A stretch of DNA of 64,000 nt, taken from NCBI RefSeq assembly GCF_027359415.1, contig NZ_CP114780.1, positions 434,001 to 498,000 on the forward strand, in the 5' to 3' direction. Under the pieces are notes generated by a model. It did no database searches, was not told the DNA's origin, and was given only the letters and a program-made list of their open reading frames with translations. The position numbers and the translations under genes were made by a program. Of this stretch, positions 56,075 through 64,000 are shown one piece after another. Position 1 is the first letter of the stretch, and every line of letters begins with the position of its first letter. This DNA comes from Prochlorococcus marinus str. MIT 0918 (GTDB lineage: Bacteria; Cyanobacteriota; Cyanobacteriia; PCC-6307; Cyanobiaceae).

Positions 56075-56793
56075 TTTTCTTCTTTTGAAAAACCAGTTGG
56101 AATATCGAAAAGGACCATTTCGATATATTGATTAGCCCAATTAGGACTAAAAGTTTTGGCTAAAACGTTTCGAGTTTTATCGTTACGTTTTTGTTGTTTA
56201 CAATAATACATCTGTGCTTCATATCTTTCAATCGTAGATTTTGAATTAATAGCTTGAGGATTAATCAAAGCAGAATAACTAGTAACTATTGTTAGAAATT
56301 GATCTACAACATCTAAAAAAAGATCAGTTTCTTGAGAGTTTATTGGACGTATAAATAAAACATGCGAAGAAAAAATATCACCCCAATCTGGCAACTTCCT
56401 AACTATTTTAAAATCAGGAAATTCTATTTGATTTAATTGGTATTCAATTATGTCTGGAAGATTACTTCTTACTGGAGACAAATCTACAATCGCAGCAGAG
56501 ACTCCTTCTGGAACAACTACAATATCAACTCCAAAAATGGGTAGATCAAAGGTAGGCTCAGGAAAAAATACAGAATGAAGAATTTCTAAAGAAGAACCTA
56601 TTACTGCTGTTTCCAAATGTAATTTACGAAACCCCCTTGCTCTATTTAATTCATTAACAATAAACAAATCATCTCCACCCAATTTGCCATAAATATTTCT
56701 CAACTCAGGTTTAAGCTCCAATGGCTCAAAACCTTTTAAGCCCTTAGCTCTTTCCCTAATTCGATCTGCTATTGACTCGATAAAGGAATTCAG
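56071..56793 (-). CDS. pcyA: Phycocyanobilin:ferredoxin oxidoreductase, uncertain non-canonical start
   Basis: PcyA reduces biliverdin to phycocyanobilin with ferredoxin. Catalytic positions known from the Synechocystis enzyme are kept: KLHLETA (His74, Glu76), EILHSVFFPEP (His88), FGVDIVVVP (Asp105) and KRNDKTRNVL (the Asn-Asp-Lys trio). Homology extends upstream of the first usable TTG (56721), through FIESIADRIRERAKGL, back to a CTG at 56793, with an in-frame stop 12 bases beyond. No ATG, GTG or TTG is available there. I give the frame from that CTG (240 residues). The start may instead be ATT or ATC nearby. Confidence 0.88.
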   Translation of the reverse strand: MNSFIESIADRIRERAKGLKGFEPLELKPELRNIYGKLGGDDLFIVNELNRARGFRKLHLETAVIGSSLEILHSVFFPEPTFDLPIFGVDIVVVPEGVSAAIVDLSPVRSNLPDIIEYQLNQIEFPDFKIVRKLPDWGDIFSSHVLFIRPINSQETDLFLDVVDQFLTIVTSYSALINPQAINSKSTIERYEAQMYYCKQQKRNDKTRNVLAKTFSPNWANQYIEMVLFDIPTGFSKEEN

Positions 56794-56931
56794 AGGAAAT
56801 AATTATATAAACAATTACACAACACTATGCGAAAAAGGATCACAATGGAACTTTAATTACAGACTCTGGAAAATTCACTCCAAGCCCCAAATACTCATCA
56901 TTTAGTCCTTCGAAACAAGACGAGCTTAGTA

Positions 56932-58131
56932 ATGGCTCAAATGCCTGATTCACCTCTAACTTGTCTAGATTTATGGTGCAAAGCTGGTAGTTTCTATGAA
57001 AAAGAAGGTGAAGAGGGGTTAGCGCATTTTTTAGAGCATATGGTTTTTAAAGGCAGTAGCAAACTAAAAGAAGGCGAATTTGATAAACAGATAGAAGCAT
57101 TAGGGGGAAGCAGTAATGCTGCAACTGGTTTTGATGATGTCCATTATTACGTTCTGGTTCCACCTGAAAATGTAATCACAGCAATCGATCTTTTAACAAA
57201 CCTTGTCTTAAATCCTGCTCTTGACAAAACTGCATATTCTTTAGAAAGACAAGTTGTACTGGAAGAAATTGCACAACATAAAGACCAACCAGAAGAACAA
57301 GTTTTTCAATGTCTTCTAAAAAATTGCTGGGGGAGCCATGCTTATGGACGATCAATATTAGGACTTGAAAAAACTCTTTTGGCAAGCAGTCCCAATGAAA
57401 TGAGTGAATTCCATAAAAGACAATATCAAACTTCAAATATGGCTATATCTATTGCAGGGGTTATTCCTGAAAATATTCTTGAAATCTTAGAAAAAAGTGA
57501 CCTCACAAGAATCAATTATCACTCTATTCTTAATCCATTAGAAAATAAGATATCCAATCTTATATTCAAAACTGGTAGAAAAGAAATCGAAATCCCAAGA
57601 TTAGAATCAGTACGTTTAACAATTGCTTGGCCTTTATCACCTGCAAAAGATCAAATGATGATTATGGGGGCAGATATCGTTACATCTTTATTAGCAGAAG
57701 GTCGTAATAGTATTTTCATAAAACGGTTACGAGAAGAATTACAAATAGTTGAGTCGATATATATGGATATAACAGCTCTAGAGCAAGGTGGTCTTTATAT
57801 TTTAGAAGTTTGTTGTTTAGAAGAAAATATTAATGCCGTTGAGAGTGAAATCCAGTTAATACTTCGAAACTATCTATGCAATGAAGTTACAAGTAAAGAA
57901 CTAATGCGTGCTAAGAAATTAGTAACAAATAGTTTGTGTTTTAGTTTAGAGTTGCCATCACAGATAGCAGCTATAGCAGGCTCTCAAGTCCTTTGGAACA
58001 GACATCAGCAATTATTGGAACCATTAAAATATATTGACAGTTGGAATGCTAATAACATAAAAGATTTAATATTTAAGCAGCTTCAATTAGAAAATAGTTT
58101 TACATTAATATCAAGGCCAGTTAATAAATGA
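56932..58131 (+). CDS. M16 zinc metallopeptidase (active-site subunit), N-terminus uncertain
   Basis: A 399-residue insulinase/processing-peptidase-like protein. The zinc motif H-x2-E-H is intact in LAHFLEHMVFKG and the downstream glutamate is in VVLEEIAQHKDQ. The ATG at 56932 begins inside the first beta strand; upstream codons back to a TAA at 56854-56856 encode THHLVLRNKTSLVMAQMPDS, matching the family N-terminus. An in-frame ATG with a good ribosome site at 56845 is cut off by that TAA after three codons. Its stop overlaps the next gene by 4 bases. Confidence 0.88.
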   Translation: MAQMPDSPLTCLDLWCKAGSFYEKEGEEGLAHFLEHMVFKGSSKLKEGEFDKQIEALGGSSNAATGFDDVHYYVLVPPENVITAIDLLTNLVLNPALDKTAYSLERQVVLEEIAQHKDQPEEQVFQCLLKNCWGSHAYGRSILGLEKTLLASSPNEMSEFHKRQYQTSNMAISIAGVIPENILEILEKSDLTRINYHSILNPLENKISNLIFKTGRKEIEIPRLESVRLTIAWPLSPAKDQMMIMGADIVTSLLAEGRNSIFIKRLREELQIVESIYMDITALEQGGLYILEVCCLEENINAVESEIQLILRNYLCNEVTSKELMRAKKLVTNSLCFSLELPSQIAAIAGSQVLWNRHQQLLEPLKYIDSWNANNIKDLIFKQLQLENSFTLISRPVNK

Positions 58132-59402
58132 AATCATTAAAAGTAATTTTAAACCCTTGCAAATCTCCAGGGATATTATCCATAAAACTTTGGATTAGAG
58201 AAGGAAGTAGAGCAGATCCTTTTAAGAAAAAAGGGATACATTATCTACTTAGTACATTATTAACCAGGGGGTGTGGTCCATACAATTCAACCACTATAGC
58301 TGATGTTGTAGAAGGGAACGGTGCTGTTCTTTTATCAGAAACTTACGAAGATGGAATAATGATAAGCATGAAATGTATGACAAAAAGCAGCTCTTACCTA
58401 TTGCCAATACTTAAATGGATGATTATAGAGCCTTTGATAGAAGTTAATCATATGAATTTAGAAAGGAAATTATTAATCCAAACAATCAATAGGAATAAAG
58501 AGAATTCTTTTCATATAGCGTTTAATCAATGGAAAAAAATATCTTATGGCAACCATCCTTATAGTCATGATATTTTAGGTGTATCTGAAGATCTTAAGGG
58601 TATAACAAGAGAAGATCTACTTGAACTATCAAAGATGCTACGGTCTAGAAAAAAAGTATTAGTAGCTTCAGGTTCACTTCCTAACAATATTTTAGATGAG
58701 TTTTCTAATATTTCTAAGGATAGTTTATCAACTAATAAAAACTATTCAAATAATTACATCAAACCACTAATAAAAAAATCTTCGAATAACGATTCTATTA
58801 TATATAACTTTGAGAATACAGGTCAGATAATAATACTTTTAGGAACAACAACCATACCCCATTCTCATGAAAATGATTTAATACTAAGACTCCTTAATTG
58901 TCATTTAGGAATAGGAATGTCAAGTGTACTTTTTAAGATGCTTAGAGAAAAGAATGGATTGGCTTATGATGTTGGTATTTATCATCCTATAAGAGAGTAT
59001 GAGGCGCCATTTTTAATTCATGCATCAACAACAAAAGAAAAAGGATTAACAACACTTAAAATCCTAATTGAATGTTGGTTGAATACATTAAAAAACAAGA
59101 TTTCCCATGATGAATTAGAATTAGCAAAAGCTAAGTACCGAGGGAATATGGCACATAATTCACAAACTATAAGCCAGAAAGCAGATAGAAAAGCGCATTT
59201 ACTAGGCATAAATATGTATGAAGATCATGATATTAATTCACTCTTAAAGATTAATCAAATTACTAGAGAAGATATTATTGAAATTGCAAATCTTTATCTA
59301 AAGAGCCCTAAGATTAGCCTATCTGGGCCTCAATCATCAATAGAAAAGTTAAAGGAATATTGGATAAATTATTTTATAAATAATAAAACAAGTATTTATT
59401 AA
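58128..59402 (+). CDS. M16 peptidase-like protein lacking the zinc site (partner subunit)
   Basis: A 424-residue M16-family protein. At the place of H-x2-E-H it has GIHYLLSTLLTRG, so the zinc-binding glutamate and second histidine are gone. It keeps the substrate-binding end REKNGLAYDVGIYH (R/Y pair region) and the family fold (YNSTTIADVVEGNGAVL). Together with the active upstream gene, overlapping it by 4 bases, it forms the classic catalytic plus non-catalytic pair, like mitochondrial processing peptidase alpha/beta. The cellular substrate is unknown. Confidence 0.88.
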   Translation: MKSLKVILNPCKSPGILSIKLWIREGSRADPFKKKGIHYLLSTLLTRGCGPYNSTTIADVVEGNGAVLLSETYEDGIMISMKCMTKSSSYLLPILKWMIIEPLIEVNHMNLERKLLIQTINRNKENSFHIAFNQWKKISYGNHPYSHDILGVSEDLKGITREDLLELSKMLRSRKKVLVASGSLPNNILDEFSNISKDSLSTNKNYSNNYIKPLIKKSSNNDSIIYNFENTGQIIILLGTTTIPHSHENDLILRLLNCHLGIGMSSVLFKMLREKNGLAYDVGIYHPIREYEAPFLIHASTTKEKGLTTLKILIECWLNTLKNKISHDELELAKAKYRGNMAHNSQTISQKADRKAHLLGINMYEDHDINSLLKINQITREDIIEIANLYLKSPKISLSGPQSSIEKLKEYWINYFINNKTSIY

Positions 59403-59411
59403 AGATTTTTT

Positions 59412-60107
59412 CTAAAGGAAACCAATTATATCTAAATATCTATCATCAACTTCTATAACATCAAAATTTTTGAACTTATAGAGATATAATTGACTTTTAA
59501 TTTCATTAACAGTAAAAGCTGCTTTTAATGATGCTAAAAAATCCCTGCTAAGAATCGCTGGAGCATCAGGCATATACTTCTTTTGTAAAGAGATTGCTTC
59601 TTGATAAGAATCAGGTCTACGTAAATCTCGATGAAAATGAATGCTTCCTTTTTTAGAGATATTCATTAAACAATCCCAAAATATTTTAGGATCGTGAATA
59701 TGGTGAATAAGACTATTGCTAACTACGACATCAGCACATTTTAAAAGCCCATTTGTACCTTTAGCAATTGATGAAATATTTACTTTTCTATAAGACAAGC
59801 CTTCCAACAATGAAGCTTTTGGATTTAGATTCTTTCTTCTTCTTGCAAAATTAAGCATCTCCTGAGAATCATCAACACCAATAACATTTGCCTTTGGCCA
59901 CCTACAAGCTATTTTTTCAGAGATTTGACCAGGACCACATCCAAGATCAATCATTAAAACACTTGAATCTAAAGTTTTTCTAAATTTATTTATACATTTC
60001 TCAACAGCCCCCAAAAATTTCTCATTAACTTCTGAAAAGTCATTTTCTGCATAAGCCTGCACCTGAAAGAGGTCCTGCATCAACTCTGGCTCTGTAACAC
60101 GTTGCAC
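59412..60107 (-). CDS. Class I SAM-dependent methyltransferase
   Basis: A 231-residue methyltransferase with motif I VLMIDLGCGPGQISEKI, the acidic residue of the second strand in VIGVDDSQEML, motif IV ADVVVSNSLIHHIHD and FHRDLRRPDS. The H-H-I-H-D segment is common in this group. The substrate is unknown. The N-terminal EPELMQDLFQVQAYAENDF looks conserved in marine cyanobacteria. The start is GTG at 60107; an in-frame ATG at 60080 is possible. It is divergent from nrdJ with a 112-base shared gap. Confidence 0.82.
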   Translation of the reverse strand: MQRVTEPELMQDLFQVQAYAENDFSEVNEKFLGAVEKCINKFRKTLDSSVLMIDLGCGPGQISEKIACRWPKANVIGVDDSQEMLNFARRRKNLNPKASLLEGLSYRKVNISSIAKGTNGLLKCADVVVSNSLIHHIHDPKIFWDCLMNISKKGSIHFHRDLRRPDSYQEAISLQKKYMPDAPAILSRDFLASLKAAFTVNEIKSQLYLYKFKNFDVIEVDDRYLDIIGFL

Positions 60108-60133
60108 AATAAATTGCGGATATCACTTGTTTT

Positions 60134-60139
60134 TATAAT
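60134..60139 (+). promoter_or_regulatory. Candidate -10 element for nrdJ
   Basis: A perfect TATAAT in the 112-base divergent gap would place a transcript start about 75 bases before the nrdJ codon. An 8-base palindrome CGCTAGCG lies in the resulting leader at 60175-60182. No standard -35 is clear. The gap is too short for a full cobalamin riboswitch. Confidence 0.45.
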
Positions 60140-60219
60140 AGACACTGTCACTGGTGGTAAAAATTAGTTGCTTGCGCTAGCGATGGGGTTAGTGTGCTTA
60201 ATACTTACAGAAAAAGATT

Positions 60220-62556
60220 TTGTCCTTAGCAACTAGCAAACAAGACATTGGTGCTTCGTATTCATCAACAGAGGGAGCAAGTAAAGATTTTCCTAAAAGT
60301 GCTCCTGCTGCAAATCCTGTCTTTTATAGGACTTATAGCCGAAAAACACCTTTAGGTCGTGAAAGCTGGGAACAAGTAAGTACAAGAAATCTTGAGGGAC
60401 TAGTTCAACTAGGAAGCTTAACTAAAAGCGAAGTTGATCTAATGCAAAGAATGCAATCAGAAAAGAAAGCTCTACCTTCAGGAAGATGGTTATGGATTGG
60501 TGGAACAGATTGGATTAATAAAGAAAAAAATTTTTCAGGGGCATATAATTGCACATCAACAAATCTCATTGACTGGGAAGCATTTGCCCTAATGATGGAT
60601 TTGGCAATGATGGGCTGCGGAACAGGTGCGATTATTGAACCTCATTTAATCAATCAATTACCAATTATTCTTAATCGAATCCAAATAAATTCTGTATCTA
60701 ACATAGGAATTACAAAAGATAGTCTGCGTCAGGAACATACAACTAAAACAATAAACAAGAACACTGTTTCTATAAAAGTTGGTGATAGCCGCAGAGGTTG
60801 GGTGGAAAGCTATCGAACCCTCTTAGAATTGAGCAGTGATCCTCAATTCAATGGAAATACAGTTGAGGTAAACATAGATCTAACAGATGTAAGGCCAGCA
60901 GGTGAATCACTTAAAGGGTTTGGTGGAATGGCTAATCCAGTGAAATTAAAAGACTTATACCCTCGAGTTGCAGACATTCTCACTAAAGGCATAGGCAGGC
61001 AACTAACTTCAGTTGAATGCTGTTTACTTATAGATGAAGCAGCAGTGACAATTGTTGCAGGAAATATTAGAAGAAGTGCAGGCATGCGCCAATTCTCTTC
61101 TAATGATTTTCTAGCTTCATCTGCTAAAGAAAATTTGTGGCAACAAGATTCGAATGGAAATTGGAGAATTGATCCAGAAAGGGATGCCCTTCGAATGGCT
61201 AATCACACGCGCGTGTATCACAGCCGTCCTTCTCTTAAAGAAATAAATGATGCCGTAACAAAACAATTTCATTCTGGAGAAGGTGCTATCCAATTTGCTC
61301 CTGAAGCAATAGCTAGATCAAACGCTGATCTTTTAACTACAAAAAAACTAAAAGATCAATTCATCAAAATCTATTGCGAAGAAGGTAAAGCAGAATCATC
61401 AAAATGGTTACAAAACACCTTTGGTCCTATTGAGCCATATGAATTAGAACATCGCCTTGGCAGATATGGACTCAACCCATGTGGAGAGATTCTTGGAGCA
61501 GATTTTCATTGCAACCTTGCAGAAGTCCATCTAAATCAAATAAATCCTTCTGACAAAGAAGGACAAACTAATGCATTCAAAGCAGCAGCTCTTTCAGTTG
61601 CATGCCTATTAAATCACCGATTTGAAATTGATCGCTATAGAAAAAGTAGACAATTAGACCCAATAGTTGGTGTTAGCTTTACAGGTTTATTTGATTTCTT
61701 TGTTCACGCGTTTGGAACCCCATGGCTTAAATGGTGGGAGCAAGGTCGACCTGATTCAAAAGAAGGGCAGGAGTTTAAAATTAAAGAAAAAGAATATTTA
61801 AAAAGTTGGAAAGATGTTGTCAACCAAACAGTTTGGGAATATTGCGACAAACATAACTTACGTAGACCAAATAGATGTACAACTGTTCAACCTGCAGGAA
61901 CTAAAAGCTTATTAACTGGAGCAGCTCCAGGATGGCATCCACCAAAAGCTCAAAGATTTATAAGAAGAATTACTTTTAGAAAATCTGATCCTGTAGCAAT
62001 GGCATGTATGGATTATGGCTACACCATTGTTCCATCTCAATCAGATAAAGATGATCAAGGCAGACTGCTAGATGATCCATTCGATCCAAGATGTACAGAG
62101 TGGCTTGTTGAAATACCAACAGAAGTTAGCTGGGCCAATATCCCTGGAGCAGATGAAATAGAGATAAACAACTTCTCGGCTCTCGCACAATTCGATTTCT
62201 ATATGCAAGTTCAAACTTTTTATACTGAACATAATACTTCTGCAACTATAGAATTTCGTGAAAATGAAATAGAGGAGCTTTCCGAAGCAATTTTTAAAAC
62301 AATAGATAACAATAACGGATATATATCTGCCGCTTTACTTGCGAGATTTGATGCAAATGCGACATTCCCAAGGCTTCCTTTTGAACCAATAGACGAAAAA
62401 ACCTTTAATGAACTTCAATCTGAAGTTCTAAAAAGGCGAGTATCTAAGAATTTCTTTGATTCTCTAAGTCTCTATGACCAAGGTGAATTAACTGAAGCAG
62501 GTCCTGCAGGTTGTGATTCTGATAAATGCTTACTACCTTTATCTAAACCTCAATAG
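60220..62556 (+). CDS. nrdJ: Adenosylcobalamin-dependent ribonucleoside-triphosphate reductase, class II
   Basis: NrdJ makes deoxyribonucleoside triphosphates with a radical from adenosylcobalamin. The 778-residue monomeric form has the active-site cysteines in GAYNCTSTNLI and LNPCGEILGA, the allosteric and finger-loop regions, IVAGNIRRSAGM, and the C-terminal redox pair in GPAGCDSDKCLLP (C-x4-C). The start is TTG at 60220. Using this iron-free, oxygen-indifferent enzyme fits the marine lineage, which makes its own (pseudo)cobalamin. Confidence 0.95.
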   Translation: MSLATSKQDIGASYSSTEGASKDFPKSAPAANPVFYRTYSRKTPLGRESWEQVSTRNLEGLVQLGSLTKSEVDLMQRMQSEKKALPSGRWLWIGGTDWINKEKNFSGAYNCTSTNLIDWEAFALMMDLAMMGCGTGAIIEPHLINQLPIILNRIQINSVSNIGITKDSLRQEHTTKTINKNTVSIKVGDSRRGWVESYRTLLELSSDPQFNGNTVEVNIDLTDVRPAGESLKGFGGMANPVKLKDLYPRVADILTKGIGRQLTSVECCLLIDEAAVTIVAGNIRRSAGMRQFSSNDFLASSAKENLWQQDSNGNWRIDPERDALRMANHTRVYHSRPSLKEINDAVTKQFHSGEGAIQFAPEAIARSNADLLTTKKLKDQFIKIYCEEGKAESSKWLQNTFGPIEPYELEHRLGRYGLNPCGEILGADFHCNLAEVHLNQINPSDKEGQTNAFKAAALSVACLLNHRFEIDRYRKSRQLDPIVGVSFTGLFDFFVHAFGTPWLKWWEQGRPDSKEGQEFKIKEKEYLKSWKDVVNQTVWEYCDKHNLRRPNRCTTVQPAGTKSLLTGAAPGWHPPKAQRFIRRITFRKSDPVAMACMDYGYTIVPSQSDKDDQGRLLDDPFDPRCTEWLVEIPTEVSWANIPGADEIEINNFSALAQFDFYMQVQTFYTEHNTSATIEFRENEIEELSEAIFKTIDNNNGYISAALLARFDANATFPRLPFEPIDEKTFNELQSEVLKRRVSKNFFDSLSLYDQGELTEAGPAGCDSDKCLLPLSKPQ

Positions 62557-62764
62557 TAATAATCATATTAACAACTGCAGAAAGTCGAAAAAGTTTATTT
62601 TACCATTGATAATTATATTTACCAACAAAGGAGGTTTATCAAGTCTATTTGAAATTCATAAGAGAATATATATGTAGTTAGTTATAAAAAGCAGAAATTA
62701 CGATGGCAAATCACCGATAAATAGCTAATGGTAGAGAAAGGACAATATTAATTCAGTAAAAAAG

Positions 62765-63019
62765 ATGACAACTACTCATAAACAAGTGGAAATTCTAAGT
62801 AAAAGCACTAATGACGCAATTATTGATCAACTAAGAGCTTGCAATACTAAAGATGAAATCTTGGCCTTTGAAAGATGGTTTGACAAAACAGTCAATGCAG
62901 GACCGCTTTACGCAGTTATATGCCAATTGCTTAGAAATAGATCAATATCTAGGAGCACAGCTTCAAAATGGTTTGAAACCTTGCTCCAAAATAGAGATGA
63001 AAGAATAGAAAAAGGTTAA
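62765..63019 (+). CDS. Small conserved hypothetical protein (84 aa)
   Basis: An ATG-started soluble protein of 84 residues, helical in appearance, with a central aromatic segment AFERWFDKTVNAG and a charged C-terminus. No signal peptide, membrane segment or metal motif is present. It sits alone in its strand context after nrdJ with a 208-base gap in which I see no gene. I recognise only that proteins like this occur in Prochlorococcus; the role is unknown. Confidence 0.6.
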   Translation: MTTTHKQVEILSKSTNDAIIDQLRACNTKDEILAFERWFDKTVNAGPLYAVICQLLRNRSISRSTASKWFETLLQNRDERIEKG

Positions 63020-63091
63020 AAACTATATAGAAATTCTTTTTCTAGCAGATTGATAATTTAAGAATACCCTCTTGTGAATCCTTATCCTTGC

Positions 63092-63286
63092 TTAAAAAGG
63101 GAAGGGTCCAGAGGCTCCGGTTGAAGAAGTAAATCCAGTTAAAGCCCAAATACCGAAAGAAAACAATCCACATCCTATGAAAAACATCAAATGAGAAATA
63201 TAACGGACCTTCTCTTTCTCTGATATCTCTCCTGACATAGGCAGATCGCCTAAAAATCGTGATTGATCACTCTTTGTACTAGCCAT
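63092..63286 (-). CDS. Small single-helix membrane protein (64 aa)
   Basis: The ATG at 63286 gives a 64-residue protein: a polar, charged N-terminal half (SRFLGDLPMSGEISEKEKVR), one hydrophobic helix (about residues 32-50, ISHLMFFIGCGLFSFGIWAL), and a short glycine/phenylalanine-rich end. Size and shape resemble small thylakoid proteins, but the helix lacks the E-x-x-N-G-R-x-A-M chlorophyll-binding motif of high-light-inducible proteins. An upstream in-frame extension to 63331 has no such features. No family is recognised. Confidence 0.65.
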   Translation of the reverse strand: MASTKSDQSRFLGDLPMSGEISEKEKVRYISHLMFFIGCGLFSFGIWALTGFTSSTGASGPFPF

Positions 63287-63614
63287 GAAAACTTGTTTAT
63301 TCGTAAGGATTATGACACAAGGATCAATCAAAATGCATTAATTATTTTGCCTTGTTACGCAGAGAAATCAATAAGTCAAGGACTTTATCCTTTAAAACTA
63401 GGATTCATGCCGTTCTCCTGCGGAAAAATACTTTGCATAGATATTTTGAGAATAGGTAAATCTAAAGATTGCAAAAGCCTAAAGACCTAGTTTTAAAAAA
63501 CTAAATCTTATAATCAAGTCTATAATGCTTAACTGGTTATAATTTGAATCTGCAAGAAAGACAACTAAAAATTTTATTATTTAAAAAGATATAATTAATA
63601 TATATTTTGAATAA
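63287..63614. other. Gene-free gap with three candidate -10 boxes
   Basis: These 328 bases between the small membrane protein and pstB, both leftward, hold no convincing gene. In the right-hand part there are three rightward TATAAT hexamers (63509-63514, 63521-63526, 63538-63543) and a perfect TAGTTTT/AAAACTA palindrome (63488-63503). A rightward transcript from there would run antisense to pstB. AT-rich DNA makes such hexamers common, so this is only a candidate. Confidence 0.4.
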
Positions 63615-64000
63615 TTAACCAAATTTCCCTGATATATAATCTTTTGTAGCCTTTTGAACTGGAGCATTAAATATCTTTTTTGTTTCGCCAAATTCTACCA
63701 AATATCCAACTTTCCCATCATGAGAACCTTCTTTCTTAGAAGCATTGAAGAATGCTGTCATATCACTAACTCTTAAAGCCTGTTGCATATTATGCGTAAC
63801 AATAATAATTGTATATTTCTTTTTAAGTTCATGAATAGTTTCTTCGATTTTTATTGTAGATATAGGATCTAAAGCTGAACAAGGTTCATCCATTAAAATT
63901 ACATCTGGCTCTATTGCAATTGTCCTAGCAATACATAATCTTTGCTGTTGGCCTCCTGATAATGAGTATCCACTTTCTTTCAATTTATCTTTACATTCAT
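63615..64000 (-). CDS. pstB: Phosphate ABC transporter ATP-binding protein (5' partial)
   Basis: PstB energises high-affinity phosphate uptake. Only the C-terminal part is in the window; the frame stays open to the right edge. It has the signature [20 protein letters not shown], Walker [17 protein letters not shown], and the H-loop [18 protein letters not shown]; the D-E-P-C-S-A-L-D-P form is typical of PstB. The end [16 protein letters not shown] also matches. The Walker A motif lies outside the window. Confidence 0.92.
   Translation of the reverse strand, partial: ECKDKLKESGYSLSGGQQQRLCIARTIAIEPDVILMDEPCSALDPISTIKIEETIHELKKKYTIIIVTHNMQQALRVSDMTAFFNASKKEGSHDGKVGYLVEFGETKKIFNAPVQKATKDYISGKFG

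Noticed and set aside
60108-60219. Possible cobalamin riboswitch before nrdJ
   Set aside because: The gap is only 112 bases, too short for a cobalamin riboswitch, and I see no convincing B12-box arrangement.
1-64000. tRNA, rRNA, CRISPR arrays, insertion sequences or prophage genes
   Set aside because: Reading both strands I saw no T-arm-like motif with cloverleaf context, no regular spaced repeats and no transposase, integrase or phage proteins.

Overview
The window reads as chromosome from a marine picocyanobacterium, almost certainly Prochlorococcus. The DNA is AT-rich and packed, with gaps mostly under 200 bases. It encodes oxygenic-phototroph functions: chlP geranylgeranyl reductase, ccsA, pcyA, a photosystem I accumulation-type protein, ferredoxin sulfite reductase and a bifunctional FBPase/SBPase. 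It also carries traits typical of the marine alpha-cyanobacteria, namely a short class I phosphoribulokinase and a cobalamin-dependent NrdJ. I see no transposases, prophage, CRISPR array, rRNA or tRNA. These assignments come from recognising families by eye; no database search was run.

Layout. 1-5 kb: a partial SDR protein, a GNAT acetyltransferase, a PPC-glutaredoxin fusion, a tiny membrane peptide, pgsA, a second SDR protein and hisA. 5-15.6 kb: a rightward run of a Ycf55-like DUF3685 protein, a lumenal thioredoxin-fold protein, an F420-ligase-like protein, ruvX, DUF3727, a YqeG-type phosphatase, proB, lpxD, leuB and prk. 15.8-20.7 kb: accD, a secreted protein, a Gfo/Idh/MocA oxidoreductase, then class I and class II fructose-bisphosphate aldolases side by side. 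20.7-23.6 kb leftward: purS-purQ, a 51-residue zinc-finger protein, a CobW GTPase and a pentapeptide-repeat protein. 23.7-26.3 kb rightward: a UPRTase-like protein, a small membrane protein and ilvD. 26.3-33.4 kb leftward: a CIA30 protein, pgl, gnd, glgC, hemA and glpX, then rpe on the other strand. This part joins the oxidative pentose phosphate pathway, glycogen synthesis and the Calvin cycle.

34-40 kb leftward: ccsA, a single LptF/G permease, lptB, DUF309, typA and a VanY-like peptidase. 40.5-46.6 kb: chlP, glyS, sir and a VanX-like dipeptidase. 46.7-52 kb leftward: rpsB-tsf-unknown-recG, tightly packed. 52-56.8 kb leftward: a family 2 glycosyltransferase, a 49-residue basic protein and an overlapping pcyA-devB-devC-devA operon. 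56.9-64 kb: an M16 peptidase pair, a methyltransferase, nrdJ, small unknown proteins and the end of pstB.

The strongest non-coding signal is upstream of rpsB: two perfect 8-bp complementary pairs in crossing order, ending 12 bases before the start codon. This predicts an H-type pseudoknot and possible S2 autoregulation of rpsB-tsf. A second is an intrinsic terminator in the leader of the class II aldolase gene, ending about 30 bases before its start codon, which suggests attenuation. A third is the pcyA / M16 divergent pair: neither gene has a canonical start where homology says the protein begins, and the M16 frame has a well-placed ribosome site and ATG followed by an in-frame stop. Three genes too short to be obvious were found by reading the gaps (2531-2608, 21736-21891, 53110-53259).
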